64,000 nucleotides of DNA, from positions 62,001 through 126,000 of the forward strand of contig JAFUFB010000003.1 in assembly GCA_017470145.1 (NCBI GenBank), read 5' to 3'. Under the pieces are notes generated by a model. That model saw only the letters and a program-made list of their open reading frames with translations. It had not been told where the DNA came from and did not search any database. This document shows positions 41,824 through 49,679 of this stretch, in pieces (position 1 is the first letter of the stretch; each line of letters opens with the position of its first letter). Position numbers and translations under genes: made by a program. This DNA is from Clostridia bacterium. Its GTDB lineage: Bacteria; Bacillota; Clostridia; Christensenellales; Aristaeellaceae.

Positions 41824-43005
41824 ATGAAGAAGAAAACATTATGCTTAGTGATTATATTTATCTTATTATCCGTGGTTGGTATTGCCGTAGGGGCGGAGGC
41901 CCGCGACCTCACCTCCCTTTGCACCTTCGACTCCAACGGCAAAAGCAAAAACCCCGCCGAAATGCTGGACAACGATGTCAGCACCTACTTCCCCCTGAAG
42001 GAAAAGAAAGCCATCCTCGCCATCTCCTGCCCAGAACCCATCGGCGGCGTCTACATCATGGCCTTCGACAAATACGGCAAAGACCATAATTACGACTTGC
42101 AAATCCCCGATGGCGAAGATTGGAAAACCATCGACCAAGGCGGCCAGTACCTGGTCCACTACCATGAACTTCCCGATCCAGCCACCGAGCTTCGCCTGGT
42201 CATGACCGGCCAGGAGCGCCTGCGCATCGCGGAAATCCGCGTCTTTGGCCCTGGCGAACCGCCGCCGGAAGTCCAACGTTGGCAAACCCTGGAAAAATGC
42301 GACATCATGCTGCTCTCCGCTCATCCGGATGATGAAATCCTCTGGTTCGCGGGCTTGATGCCCACCTATGGCGGAGACCGGGGCTACCGCATCCAGGTTG
42401 CTGTTCTGGCGCCTACCGGCGGCATGCGGAAGCTGGAGCTGCTGGGAGCCATCTGGCACTGCGGTGTCAAGTATTATCCCGAAATGCTGGGCTTCATTGA
42501 CAAAAACGGAAAGAATCCAGAAAAACAATACTCCCTCTGGAAGGGCAAAAACCGAGTGCTGAGCCGAGTCACGGAAGTCGTGCGGAAGCATCAGCCAGAG
42601 GTTATTGTTACCCATGGGGAAAAGGGTGAATATGGCCATGGCGCCCATAAAACCGCCGCAGACGCCGCGAAGAACGTGGTAAAGCTCTCCGGCAATGCCA
42701 AGAAATATCCCGATTCCGCGAAGAAGTACGGTACCTGGGAAGTAAAGAAGCTCTATCTCCACGAATATGAAAAGAACCCCATCCTCCTGAACTGGAACGA
42801 GCCCCTGGCCGCCTTCGATGGCAAAACGGGATACGAGGTAGCCACCGAAGCCTTTGAATTCCACGCCAGCCAAATCAAAAGGGATTGGCATTTCGAGGTT
42901 CACGGCAATCACGATAACGCCGAATTCGGCCTCTATTACACCACCGTGGGCCAGGATACAGGAATTGGAGATTTGATGGAGAATATTACTATCATAAAGG
43001 AATAA
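41824..43005 (+). CDS. Secreted PIG-L-type deacetylase with N-terminal beta (F5/8-type) domain
   Basis: 393 residues; the second of two adjacent ATGs (41824) is preferred for its distance from AAAGGAG. A signal sequence (about 1-22, ending VGA-EA) directs export. Residues 25-150 form a discoidin-like beta domain (AEMLDNDVSTYFPL, LRIAEIRVFGPG). The PIG-L domain follows, with zinc-binding AHPDDE (166-171) and the second His pair in GEYGHGAH. The family removes acetyl groups from N-acetylglucosamine-type sugars. Its place after the CotH-VTC genes suggests work on a cell-surface glycan. Confidence 0.85.
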   Translation: MKKKTLCLVIIFILLSVVGIAVGAEARDLTSLCTFDSNGKSKNPAEMLDNDVSTYFPLKEKKAILAISCPEPIGGVYIMAFDKYGKDHNYDLQIPDGEDWKTIDQGGQYLVHYHELPDPATELRLVMTGQERLRIAEIRVFGPGEPPPEVQRWQTLEKCDIMLLSAHPDDEILWFAGLMPTYGGDRGYRIQVAVLAPTGGMRKLELLGAIWHCGVKYYPEMLGFIDKNGKNPEKQYSLWKGKNRVLSRVTEVVRKHQPEVIVTHGEKGEYGHGAHKTAADAAKNVVKLSGNAKKYPDSAKKYGTWEVKKLYLHEYEKNPILLNWNEPLAAFDGKTGYEVATEAFEFHASQIKRDWHFEVHGNHDNAEFGLYYTTVGQDTGIGDLMENITIIKE

Positions 43006-43085
43006 CCTGTAATGGATAGTACAGAAGAAAGGGCTGTGGGGCGGAGCCCCACCACTAACTAATCCCCTTTCCCTCGCGCACGGGG

Positions 43086-43179
43086 TTTTTCGCTCCATTA
43101 GGGAACTGTCCAGTGGACAGTTCGGAGCGAAAAACGGGCGGAAGCCCTGGGCGTAAAAGGGGGTAGGGGGTAAAAGGGG
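43086..43179 (+). repeat. Nested hairpin and G-quadruplex-type motif upstream of Clp-type ATPase gene
   Basis: Outer arms TTTTTCGCTCC (43086-43096) and GGAGCGAAAAA (43124-43134) enclose AACTGTCC/GGACAGTT (43104-43122). G-runs follow at 43149-51, 43159-63, 43166-70 and 43176-79, echoing the motif at 34005. The rest of 43006-43231 shows no gene or clear promoter. Confidence 0.55.
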
Positions 43180-43231
43180 CCTTTATAGCTGGATTGAGAA
43201 CAACTATGAAAAATTAGACGGAGGACAGAGA

Positions 43232-45118
43232 ATGGACCAACTAATCTCCAAATGGCACCGAGAGCTGGAGCTCTTCAGCGGCATTAAACCCTTGCTGATC
43301 CTGGAAGGCAACGTCCTGGATCAGTACCGTTACCCCGTGGCGGGTAGCCTGCAGCAGGATGAAATCGTCCCCCTGAGCCGTTATCTCTACACCTATTTCA
43401 AGGACGAGGGCTATGACCAGATTGTCTTCTACAGCAATCTGGTAGGCTTCGTCAGCCCCTATGATCCCACCATGCTCTCCCGCTATGCTTCTCTCTCCGG
43501 CGCGGAGATTTCCCAAGGAGCCATCCAGGCGGAATTCAAGGGCAACGACGCCAACACCGCCCCCAACGTGATTCGCCGGGCAATGGGCCAGCAGCAGGCG
43601 GCCACTGTCACCGTGCTGGAGATGGCCAGCCATTATATCACGACCCCCGAGCGCATGGATCAGCAGGATGTGAATAGCTTCAACATCCTGCTCCAGAGTG
43701 CCCTCAGCAGCGCCTGGGTGAAAACCCCGAACGGCAAAAAGCAGAATCTGCTGGTGATCCTGGTCAATAAGTTGAATGACCTGCCCACCTGGTTCTATCT
43801 CAACAACCCTGTCTGCAAGATCCTGACCTTGGACGCCCCCAGCCGGGAGGAGCGGAAGCGTATGCTGGAGGGAGAGAACCTGGCCGGCTTCTTCTCCGGC
43901 ACGGTCTATCGCCGGGATATGCCCTATTATCGGGAGCACCCGGAGGAGCTGGAACGTATCCGGGAGCGCTTCGTGGGTCTGACGGAGGGCCTCACCTTTA
44001 CCGAGCTGGAGGAGATGCGCCGCCTCAGCAAGCAGGAGGAGACTCCGATCCGGGATCTGTGCACCGTGGTGGATCTCTATAAATACGGCATCAAGGAGAA
44101 CCCCTGGAGCACCCTTAGCGTGAAAAGCCTGAAAACCGCTAAGCAGGATTTTGAAAAGCGGATCAAGGGCCAGGACGCCGCCCTGGAGCGGACCCTGGAC
44201 GTGGTGAAGCGGGCGGTCACCGGCATGAACGGCGTCAATTCCTCCTCCACCGGTAAGCCTAAGGGCGTCCTGTTCTATGCCGGACCCACGGGAACGGGCA
44301 AAACGGAAACCGCCAAAGCCCTGGCGGAAAAGCTGTTCGGCGACGAAAGCGCCTGCGTCCGCTTCGACATGAGCGAATATGGCCAGAGCCATTCGGACCA
44401 GAAGCTGATGGGCGCCCCTCCCGGATATGTGGGCTATGAGGCCGGCGGCCAGCTGACCAACGCCGTGAAGGAGAACCCCTTCTGCATTCTGCTGTTCGAC
44501 GAAATCGAGAAGGCCCATTCCTCCATTCTGGATAAATTCCTGCAGATTCTGGAGGATGGCCGCATGACGGATGGCCAGGGCAAGACGGTCTATTTCTCCG
44601 AAACCATCATCATCTTTACCAGCAACCTGGGCATCTACGTCAAGGACGCCTTTGGCAACCGCCAGCCCAATGTCACCATGGACATGGAGTACAGCGAGGT
44701 TCGCACTCGGGTTCGTTCCGCCATTGAGGATTATTTCAAGCTGGAGCTGGGTCGCCCGGAGATCCTAAACCGCATTGGCGAGAACATCGTTGTCTTCGAT
44801 TATATCCGCAAGGATGCCGCCAAGCTGATCCTGAAGAGCCAGGTGAATAAGATCATCAACAACCTGCGGGAGCAGAAGAACATCAGCATCCGCATTGAGG
44901 ATTTTGCTTATCAGAGCCTGGAGGACGCCGCTACCTTCGATCTCAGCAACGGTGGACGGGGCATCGGTAATCAGGTGGAGAGCCTGCTGGTGAACCCCTT
45001 GAGCCGGTGGATGTTCGATAACAGCGTGATTCAGGACGCGAATCTGGTCATCGAGGGCTTCGACACGGCCGCGAACCCGCCAGCCCTCCGGTGCCGCGTA
45101 GAGGAGGCAGAGGCATGA
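43232..45118 (+). CDS. Clp/HSP100-type AAA+ ATPase
   Basis: 628 residues. The N-terminal 280 residues look like a degenerate AAA domain without a Walker A motif (LLILEGNVLDQY, TVTVLEMASHY). The C-terminal module matches the second ATPase domain of ClpB/ClpC: Walker A GPTGTGKT (351-358), pore loop APPGYVGYE, Walker B LLFDEIEKAH (Asp423-Glu424), sensor ITSN-like FTSNLG and the arginine-finger region GRPEILNRIGEN. Proteins like this thread or remodel other proteins. There is no Clp N-domain or ClpP-binding loop. GACGGAGGA precedes the ATG. The stop overlaps the next start by four bases (ATGA), so the two are coupled. Confidence 0.88.
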   Translation: MDQLISKWHRELELFSGIKPLLILEGNVLDQYRYPVAGSLQQDEIVPLSRYLYTYFKDEGYDQIVFYSNLVGFVSPYDPTMLSRYASLSGAEISQGAIQAEFKGNDANTAPNVIRRAMGQQQAATVTVLEMASHYITTPERMDQQDVNSFNILLQSALSSAWVKTPNGKKQNLLVILVNKLNDLPTWFYLNNPVCKILTLDAPSREERKRMLEGENLAGFFSGTVYRRDMPYYREHPEELERIRERFVGLTEGLTFTELEEMRRLSKQEETPIRDLCTVVDLYKYGIKENPWSTLSVKSLKTAKQDFEKRIKGQDAALERTLDVVKRAVTGMNGVNSSSTGKPKGVLFYAGPTGTGKTETAKALAEKLFGDESACVRFDMSEYGQSHSDQKLMGAPPGYVGYEAGGQLTNAVKENPFCILLFDEIEKAHSSILDKFLQILEDGRMTDGQGKTVYFSETIIIFTSNLGIYVKDAFGNRQPNVTMDMEYSEVRTRVRSAIEDYFKLELGRPEILNRIGENIVVFDYIRKDAAKLILKSQVNKIINNLREQKNISIRIEDFAYQSLEDAATFDLSNGGRGIGNQVESLLVNPLSRWMFDNSVIQDANLVIEGFDTAANPPALRCRVEEAEA

Positions 45119-45861
45119 GCGAAGAGAATAAGAGCCCGACCAATATCAACAATGCCCAGGAGGAATGGCTGCGCCGCTTGAAGGCCATCGGGGTGGATCT
45201 GTGGGGCAACGGCCCTTCTCAGCAGGCCCGGGAGGAGGCGGAGCAAGCGGTGGAGAAAGATTTTGCCGCGGAAGCTGCAACTGCCCAGCCCACAGTCCCT
45301 GCGGCAACGGGCAAGAAGCCGGAAGCTCCGCAGCCTGTGACCGCGAAGCGCCCGAAGCTGACCATCGAGAACCTGTGGATTACGGCGGATGAAACCGTGG
45401 ATTGGACGGAGGCCCTCCTGCGGGAGACGGCCCGGGATGGGCTCACCAGCCCCAAGTTGTGGAGCTTCTATCACCGCATGGCCCCGAAGGTATTGGCGGG
45501 GGATACCGGCGCCTATGCGGAGGTGCTGACCACCATCAATCCCCTGGGAGACCTGACGGAATATGTGTCCGGCATGGTGCTGCGTACTCCTGGGCCGGAT
45601 CAGCTGGAGTGCATCTTTGAGTGCCAGCCGGATGATCTGGAAAAGTATGGGCGGGACTATCTGGGAGCCCTCAGCCTGCGCACTGCCCGGGATCTGCTGG
45701 CCATTCTGCCCGTGTCCGAGGTAAAGATCACCGGCAACCTGGAGAAGGAGCAAAAGGTCAAAGTCACCTTTCACCGGCATCAGCTGCTGAAGAAGAAGAT
45801 GGCTTTCCTCAACCCCGCCGATTTCCTGGAAGCCTGCGGCGGAGAAATCAATGAAGATTAA
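45115..45861 (+). CDS. Unknown partner of the Clp-type ATPase
   Basis: 248 residues, not recognised. The first 40 residues are helical and charged (QEEWLRRLKAIGVDLW), then an Ala/Pro/Lys linker (about 50-85), then a folded domain of about 160 residues (LTIENLWITADETVDWTEAL; ending FLNPADFLEACGG). There is no signal peptide or membrane helix. The four-base overlap with the ATPase gene implies a 1:1 complex, for example an adaptor. A candidate role in linking the ATPase to the nearby motor is inference only. Confidence 0.8.
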   Translation: MSEENKSPTNINNAQEEWLRRLKAIGVDLWGNGPSQQAREEAEQAVEKDFAAEAATAQPTVPAATGKKPEAPQPVTAKRPKLTIENLWITADETVDWTEALLRETARDGLTSPKLWSFYHRMAPKVLAGDTGAYAEVLTTINPLGDLTEYVSGMVLRTPGPDQLECIFECQPDDLEKYGRDYLGALSLRTARDLLAILPVSEVKITGNLEKEQKVKVTFHRHQLLKKKMAFLNPADFLEACGGEINED

Positions 45862-45999
45862 GAAACTCCCGGGGTGCGAGCGTAGCGATTAACCACGGTG
45901 ACGATTGTTTCGACTAAGTAATGGCATACCATTCGACGTGTCGCTGAATTGTTCCGCCCAAGAGATTGAAATTTTCGTGAAGAAAATGTCAAAAAGGGG

Positions 46000-46028
46000 T
46001 TGACGGGAACCATAAAATCCATTATACT
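46000..46028 (+). promoter_or_regulatory. Strong promoter for the 6S-like RNA
   Basis: TTGACG, a 17-base spacer, TATACT (46023-46028). Bases 45862-45999 hold nothing recognisable. Confidence 0.8.
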
Positions 46029-46034
46029 ATGACC

Positions 46035-46246
46035 ATTCACCTGGGGTTCGCGACAGTCCTTCGGTTTTCCCCACATTTCGAAAAATGGAGCCCGGGTCCA
46101 AGATTCGCAATGTCACGCCCCCGTCCTGGACGTCAGGGGACGGCAGAAGCGATCGGCAGGGCGCCAGCCTGCTTCACATAGCGGGTGAAAAAACGGGGAC
46201 ATCGGCTCCCTGGGCCTAAAAACTTCCTGAAAGGGAAGTTTTTTTG
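46035..46246 (+). ncRNA. ssrS: Probable 6S RNA
   Basis: A promoter, about 190 bases of GC-rich structured RNA and a terminator with no open frame. The 5' part CCTGGGGTTCGCGACAGTCC resembles the 5' side of the 6S central bubble (compare GTTCGC...CAGTCC in the E. coli RNA), and the 3' part GACATCGGCTCCCTGGG resembles GGCATCTCGGAGA. The ends can pair (CCTGGGG with CCCTGGG through two G-U pairs), and inner stems such as GCAGG/CCTGC are present. 6S RNA binds RNA polymerase in slow growth. Assignment is by eye; a covariance-model search would settle it. Confidence 0.65.
46220..46246 (+). terminator. Terminator of the 6S-like RNA
   Basis: AACTTCC pairs with GGAAGTT around a short loop, followed by Ts. 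Confidence 0.85.
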
Positions 46247-46363
46247 TGAGAAAAGGGAAGGGCAGAGCGGCATCCCCTGGAGCAATTTGTTAACAAAATG
46301 TTTCATTTACATTTCTAAAATAAGATGATATAATGACATATCTGGAAGAAGGAGGGCCGAACC

Positions 46364-47659
46364 ATGACTTTGCCTGACCTGTCGAAGGTAACCGCGATCC
46401 TGCCGGATCTGGCGGATTATATTGTTTATGGCGCGATCGTCATTGTGACGTTGATTGGACTGTTTAAATGCCTGATGCCCCTATGGAACACCTCCGCGGC
46501 GCTGCGGCGGGCGATTCGTCGGCTGCAGGACCATGTGGGGGATCCCGGCAAACCAGTTTGGCAGGAGGCCGGCTTCATGGGGAGGCGGCTGAAGGGCTCC
46601 TGGCTGCGCTTTTTGCAGAACGCGGAGCAGCTGGATCGCCGGGGTCTGCCCACCAATGTGGAGGACTACATCAACGACGACACGGTAACCCACTCCCACG
46701 GCAACGCCACCCTGGCGGAGCTGATTCCCAATCTGCTGACCTCCTTGGGTATTTTGGGTACCTTCATGGGCCTGAGCCGGGGCTTGTCGAGCCTGAACTT
46801 CGCCGACGCCAGTCAGCTGATTTCCGGCATCCCAAACCTGCTGAGCGGCATGCGTTTTGCCTTTGGCACCTCCGTGGCGGGTATCTCCTGCAGCCTGGTG
46901 TTCAATATGCTGAATCGCATCTCCCAGGGCTCCAGCTATCGGGCCATTGATGATTTTGTTTCCTCCTTTACCCAACTGGCCATGAGCCGGCCCCTGGACA
47001 ACGATGTGCAGCTGATTTGCCAGAACCAGGACCGGAACCACATGCTGCAGGGGATCAATGATACCTTGGCAGAGCGGATGGCGGAGAATGTGGGCCTGGC
47101 CATTACCCGGGCGATGGAGCCGGTGGCGGGCAGCATGGATCGGTTTATCGTCGGGGCGACCCGAAACCAGATCGAGGGCGTGCACCGGATCGTGAGCCGC
47201 TTCCTGGAGGAGATGGAGCAATCCCTGGGCGGGCAGATTCAGCACCTGGGAGATACCCTGGACGCGGTTTCCTCCAATCAGATTTTGGCGGCGCGGCAGG
47301 CGGAAAGCACCCTGCGGTCCGCGGACAGCATCGTCCGGGACGCGGAAAGCCTACGGAAGCTGACGGACCAGGTGCTGGTCCGGTTTGACGGGTATGTGGC
47401 GGAATTGAAGGAGACCCGGAGCCGGGACGAAGACTTCGAGAAAAAATCCGGGGAACTGCTGATGCAGATGAGCAAGCAGAACCAGGAATTGGCAAAGCTG
47501 ATGGACAGCCTTTCTCAGCGGGTGGACGAAATTCCGGACGCGGAAGCCAGAGAAGCCACCAATGTAACCCTGGCACAGATCTGGGGGATTACCAACGCGC
47601 TGAACGAAAGCGTGCAATCCATCGACAAGACCCTGACCGCCCTTTCGGAGGAGGTCTGA
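46364..47659 (+). CDS. MotA/TolQ/ExbB-type ion-channel subunit with coiled-coil tail (ZorA-like)
   Basis: 431 residues. A first helix lies at about 19-38. The MotA/ExbB core follows, with ELIPNLLTSLGILGTFMGLS (about 119-138) and FGTSVAGISCSLVFNML (about 167-183). From about residue 230 a long, helical, heptad-rich cytoplasmic tail extends to the end. Length and layout resemble ZorA of Zorya defence systems more than flagellar MotA. GAAGGAGGG precedes the ATG. The next gene, four bases on, encodes the MotB-like partner, so together they should form an ion-driven stator complex in the membrane. No flagellar genes lie nearby. Confidence 0.85.
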   Translation: MTLPDLSKVTAILPDLADYIVYGAIVIVTLIGLFKCLMPLWNTSAALRRAIRRLQDHVGDPGKPVWQEAGFMGRRLKGSWLRFLQNAEQLDRRGLPTNVEDYINDDTVTHSHGNATLAELIPNLLTSLGILGTFMGLSRGLSSLNFADASQLISGIPNLLSGMRFAFGTSVAGISCSLVFNMLNRISQGSSYRAIDDFVSSFTQLAMSRPLDNDVQLICQNQDRNHMLQGINDTLAERMAENVGLAITRAMEPVAGSMDRFIVGATRNQIEGVHRIVSRFLEEMEQSLGGQIQHLGDTLDAVSSNQILAARQAESTLRSADSIVRDAESLRKLTDQVLVRFDGYVAELKETRSRDEDFEKKSGELLMQMSKQNQELAKLMDSLSQRVDEIPDAEAREATNVTLAQIWGITNALNESVQSIDKTLTALSEEV

Positions 47660-47663
47660 GCCC

Positions 47664-48635
47664 ATGGCAAGACAATCTATTCATAACCGGCGGGCGGGGC
47701 GGGGATCCACGGGAGGTGGCGCCTCCTGGATCTCCTATTCCGACATGATGGCGGCGCTGCTGCTGATCTTCGTGCTGATATTGACCTACAGCCTGTATCA
47801 ATACTTCACCATGCTGGAGACCAAGACGGCGGAGCTGGAGGAGCAGCAGACGCTGCTGCTGGCCCAGCAGGTGTTGCTAAACAGCAAGGAAGAGGAGCTC
47901 AGCAGCCTGCAGATTTCCCTGGACACAAAGCAGCAGGAGCTGGACGAAGCCAATGCCCAGCTGCTGACCCGGGAACAGCTGCTGGCCCTGCTGCAGCAGC
48001 AATTGGAGGACAAGGAAAACGAGCTGACCCTGGCCACGGCGAAATTGGAGGAACAGCAGATTGCCTTGGCTACTCAGGCCCGGCGGCTGGACGACCTGGT
48101 GGGCGTGCGGACGAACATCATTCGGGATCTTTCCTCCTCCCTGACGGCGGCGGACCTGAAGGCAAAGGTGGACGCCAATGGCTCCATCGTGCTGGACAGC
48201 GCGGTCTTCTTTGAAACGGCACGGTCCGAGATCAAGGAGGAAGGCAAGGCGCTGCTGGATCGGTTCATTCCGGTGTATCTGGATGTGCTGCTGAGCGACG
48301 AATACGCGGATTTCCTAGGGGAAATCATCATCGAGGGGCACACGGATTCCACTGGTACCTATGACAACAACTTGAAGCTGAGCCAGGAGCGGGCCCTGCA
48401 GGTGGCGCTGTATGTGCTGAATATGCCGGGGCTCACCCGTCAGCAGAAGACGCTGCTGCAGCAGATTTTGACCGCGACGGGGAAATCCTGGGCGGATCTG
48501 ATCTATGACGAAAACGGCGTCGAGGATGCGGAGGCCTCCCGGCGGGTGGAGTTTAAGTTCTCCCTGCGGGATGCGGATATGATTGAGGAAATGCAGCGTA
48601 TTTTGCTGGAGAACGAGCTGGATTTGGAGGAATAA
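47664..48635 (+). CDS. MotB/OmpA-type partner with long coiled coil (ZorB-like)
   Basis: 323 residues. The N-terminal SYSDMMAALLLIFVLIL holds Asp27, matching the ion-carrying Asp of MotB-type proteins, within a single helix (about 28-48). A coiled coil of about 90 residues follows (KTAELEEQQTLL to ARRLDDLVG), longer than in MotB. The C-terminal OmpA-type domain (about 170-310) has EGHTDSTGTYDNNLKLSQER, which binds peptidoglycan. GGAGG lies upstream. The coiled coil would set the reach from membrane to cell wall; in a thick-walled cell that spacing may explain its length. Confidence 0.87.
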   Translation: MARQSIHNRRAGRGSTGGGASWISYSDMMAALLLIFVLILTYSLYQYFTMLETKTAELEEQQTLLLAQQVLLNSKEEELSSLQISLDTKQQELDEANAQLLTREQLLALLQQQLEDKENELTLATAKLEEQQIALATQARRLDDLVGVRTNIIRDLSSSLTAADLKAKVDANGSIVLDSAVFFETARSEIKEEGKALLDRFIPVYLDVLLSDEYADFLGEIIIEGHTDSTGTYDNNLKLSQERALQVALYVLNMPGLTRQQKTLLQQILTATGKSWADLIYDENGVEDAEASRRVEFKFSLRDADMIEEMQRILLENELDLEE

Positions 48636-48645
48636 GGAAAGAGAG

Positions 48646-49128
48646 ATGCGACCAGTCGCAATTATACTGCTGATCATCTGCTTAGGGATGATCGGCTTCA
48701 CCGGGTTCCTGTATTTCAACGCCAATGTGGTCATTACGGATATCGACTGCATCGCGGTGGACGCGGGGGACCAGGCGGAGTATTTCCAAGGCCTAAAGGA
48801 CCAGATCGAGGCGGGAACCTTCGTGGGGACGCCCTTTAACACCGCGGAGGTGGGGAAGGCGGAGGAGTACCAGTTCTATTCCTACACGGTGCATGTAGCG
48901 AACGACACCTTCATTAAGGCGGAGGTGGCGGAGGTGCAGGTGACCCCCATGAACGGGGATGTGCTGCAATTAGCGGAAGAAAACGCCCGGACGATTCCTG
49001 CTCGAGGGAAGGGGACCATCCAGGCTACCATCCTGACCAAGAAGGAAATGCACAATGTACGGGAGCTGATGGTGACCTATTATCTATGGGGATTACCCTT
49101 CTCTGCCAGGGTGACATACAGCGAATAA
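48646..49128 (+). CDS. Single-helix membrane protein of unknown function
   Basis: 160 residues with the ATG at 48646 (AAGGAAAGAGAG upstream), ten bases after the ZorB-like gene. One N-terminal helix (about 5-24) anchors an outside domain of about 130 residues, mostly beta by pattern (YQFYSYTVHVANDTFIKAEV, KGTIQATILTKKEM). It resembles an Ig-like or late-embryogenesis-type beta sandwich but no family is recognised. Operon position suggests it is a component of the motor complex. Confidence 0.8.
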   Translation: MRPVAIILLIICLGMIGFTGFLYFNANVVITDIDCIAVDAGDQAEYFQGLKDQIEAGTFVGTPFNTAEVGKAEEYQFYSYTVHVANDTFIKAEVAEVQVTPMNGDVLQLAEENARTIPARGKGTIQATILTKKEMHNVRELMVTYYLWGLPFSARVTYSE

Positions 49129-49296
49129 GCTTGAAAGCGCTCCGCGCAGTATGAGTACCGTAAAAGGTGGATCAGCGGGGGAGAGAAAGGCTTTTAAGAT
49201 GAATTAATATTAAGCAGCGCTTACTTCAATGAAAAGGAATGACTCCGTGTTTCAAACTGATATCTCCCATCGAAGCGCCAGAGGAGGAAAGCAAAA

Positions 49297-49509
49297 ATGG
49301 TAGAAGAAATACGTCTGGGGGATGTGGTCTCCACCCGGAAGCCTCACCCCTGCGGTGGAAATGAATGGACAGTGACCCGAACGGGGGCCGATATCAAAAT
49401 CAAATGCAACACCTGCGGCCACGTGGTGATGCTGGATCGGGAAAAGTTCCTTCGCCGTCGGAAGGCCGTGATTTCACAGGGGCCGGACCCGATGACTCCC
49501 GTTAGTTAA
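49297..49509 (+). CDS. DUF951 small zinc-binding protein
   Basis: 70 residues, start supported by GAGGAGGAAAG. The sequence LGDVVSTRKPHPCGGNEW...IKCNTCGHVVMLDR matches DUF951 (YyzM-like) proteins, with Cys and His residues placed for zinc. The family is conserved in Bacillota, commonly near mechanosensitive-channel or ribosome-related genes, with an unknown role. Bases 49129-49296 hold no clear promoter. Confidence 0.88.
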   Translation: MVEEIRLGDVVSTRKPHPCGGNEWTVTRTGADIKIKCNTCGHVVMLDREKFLRRRKAVISQGPDPMTPVS

Positions 49510-49679
49510 AAACAACAAATATCAAAACGGAAATTTTGTACCCAGAAAAAACATTTTTTGCTTTTCTTTTGGCAAGGATTATGATATCATGTCTCTTGGC
49601 ATATGAAATTAATTTCGACGGGGCCCGTTTCTGCGGGGGTCATCGGAATGAAAATTGAAAAAACAGGAGGAACATGACC

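Noticed and set aside
46035-46246. T-box, riboswitch or tmRNA
   Set aside because: It lacks the T-box core, a downstream controlled gene in close coupling, and tmRNA tag or acceptor features; it has its own terminator.
46364-48635. Flagellar stator MotA/MotB
   Set aside because: No flagellar or chemotaxis genes nearby, and both proteins carry long coiled coils that resemble ZorA/ZorB more closely.
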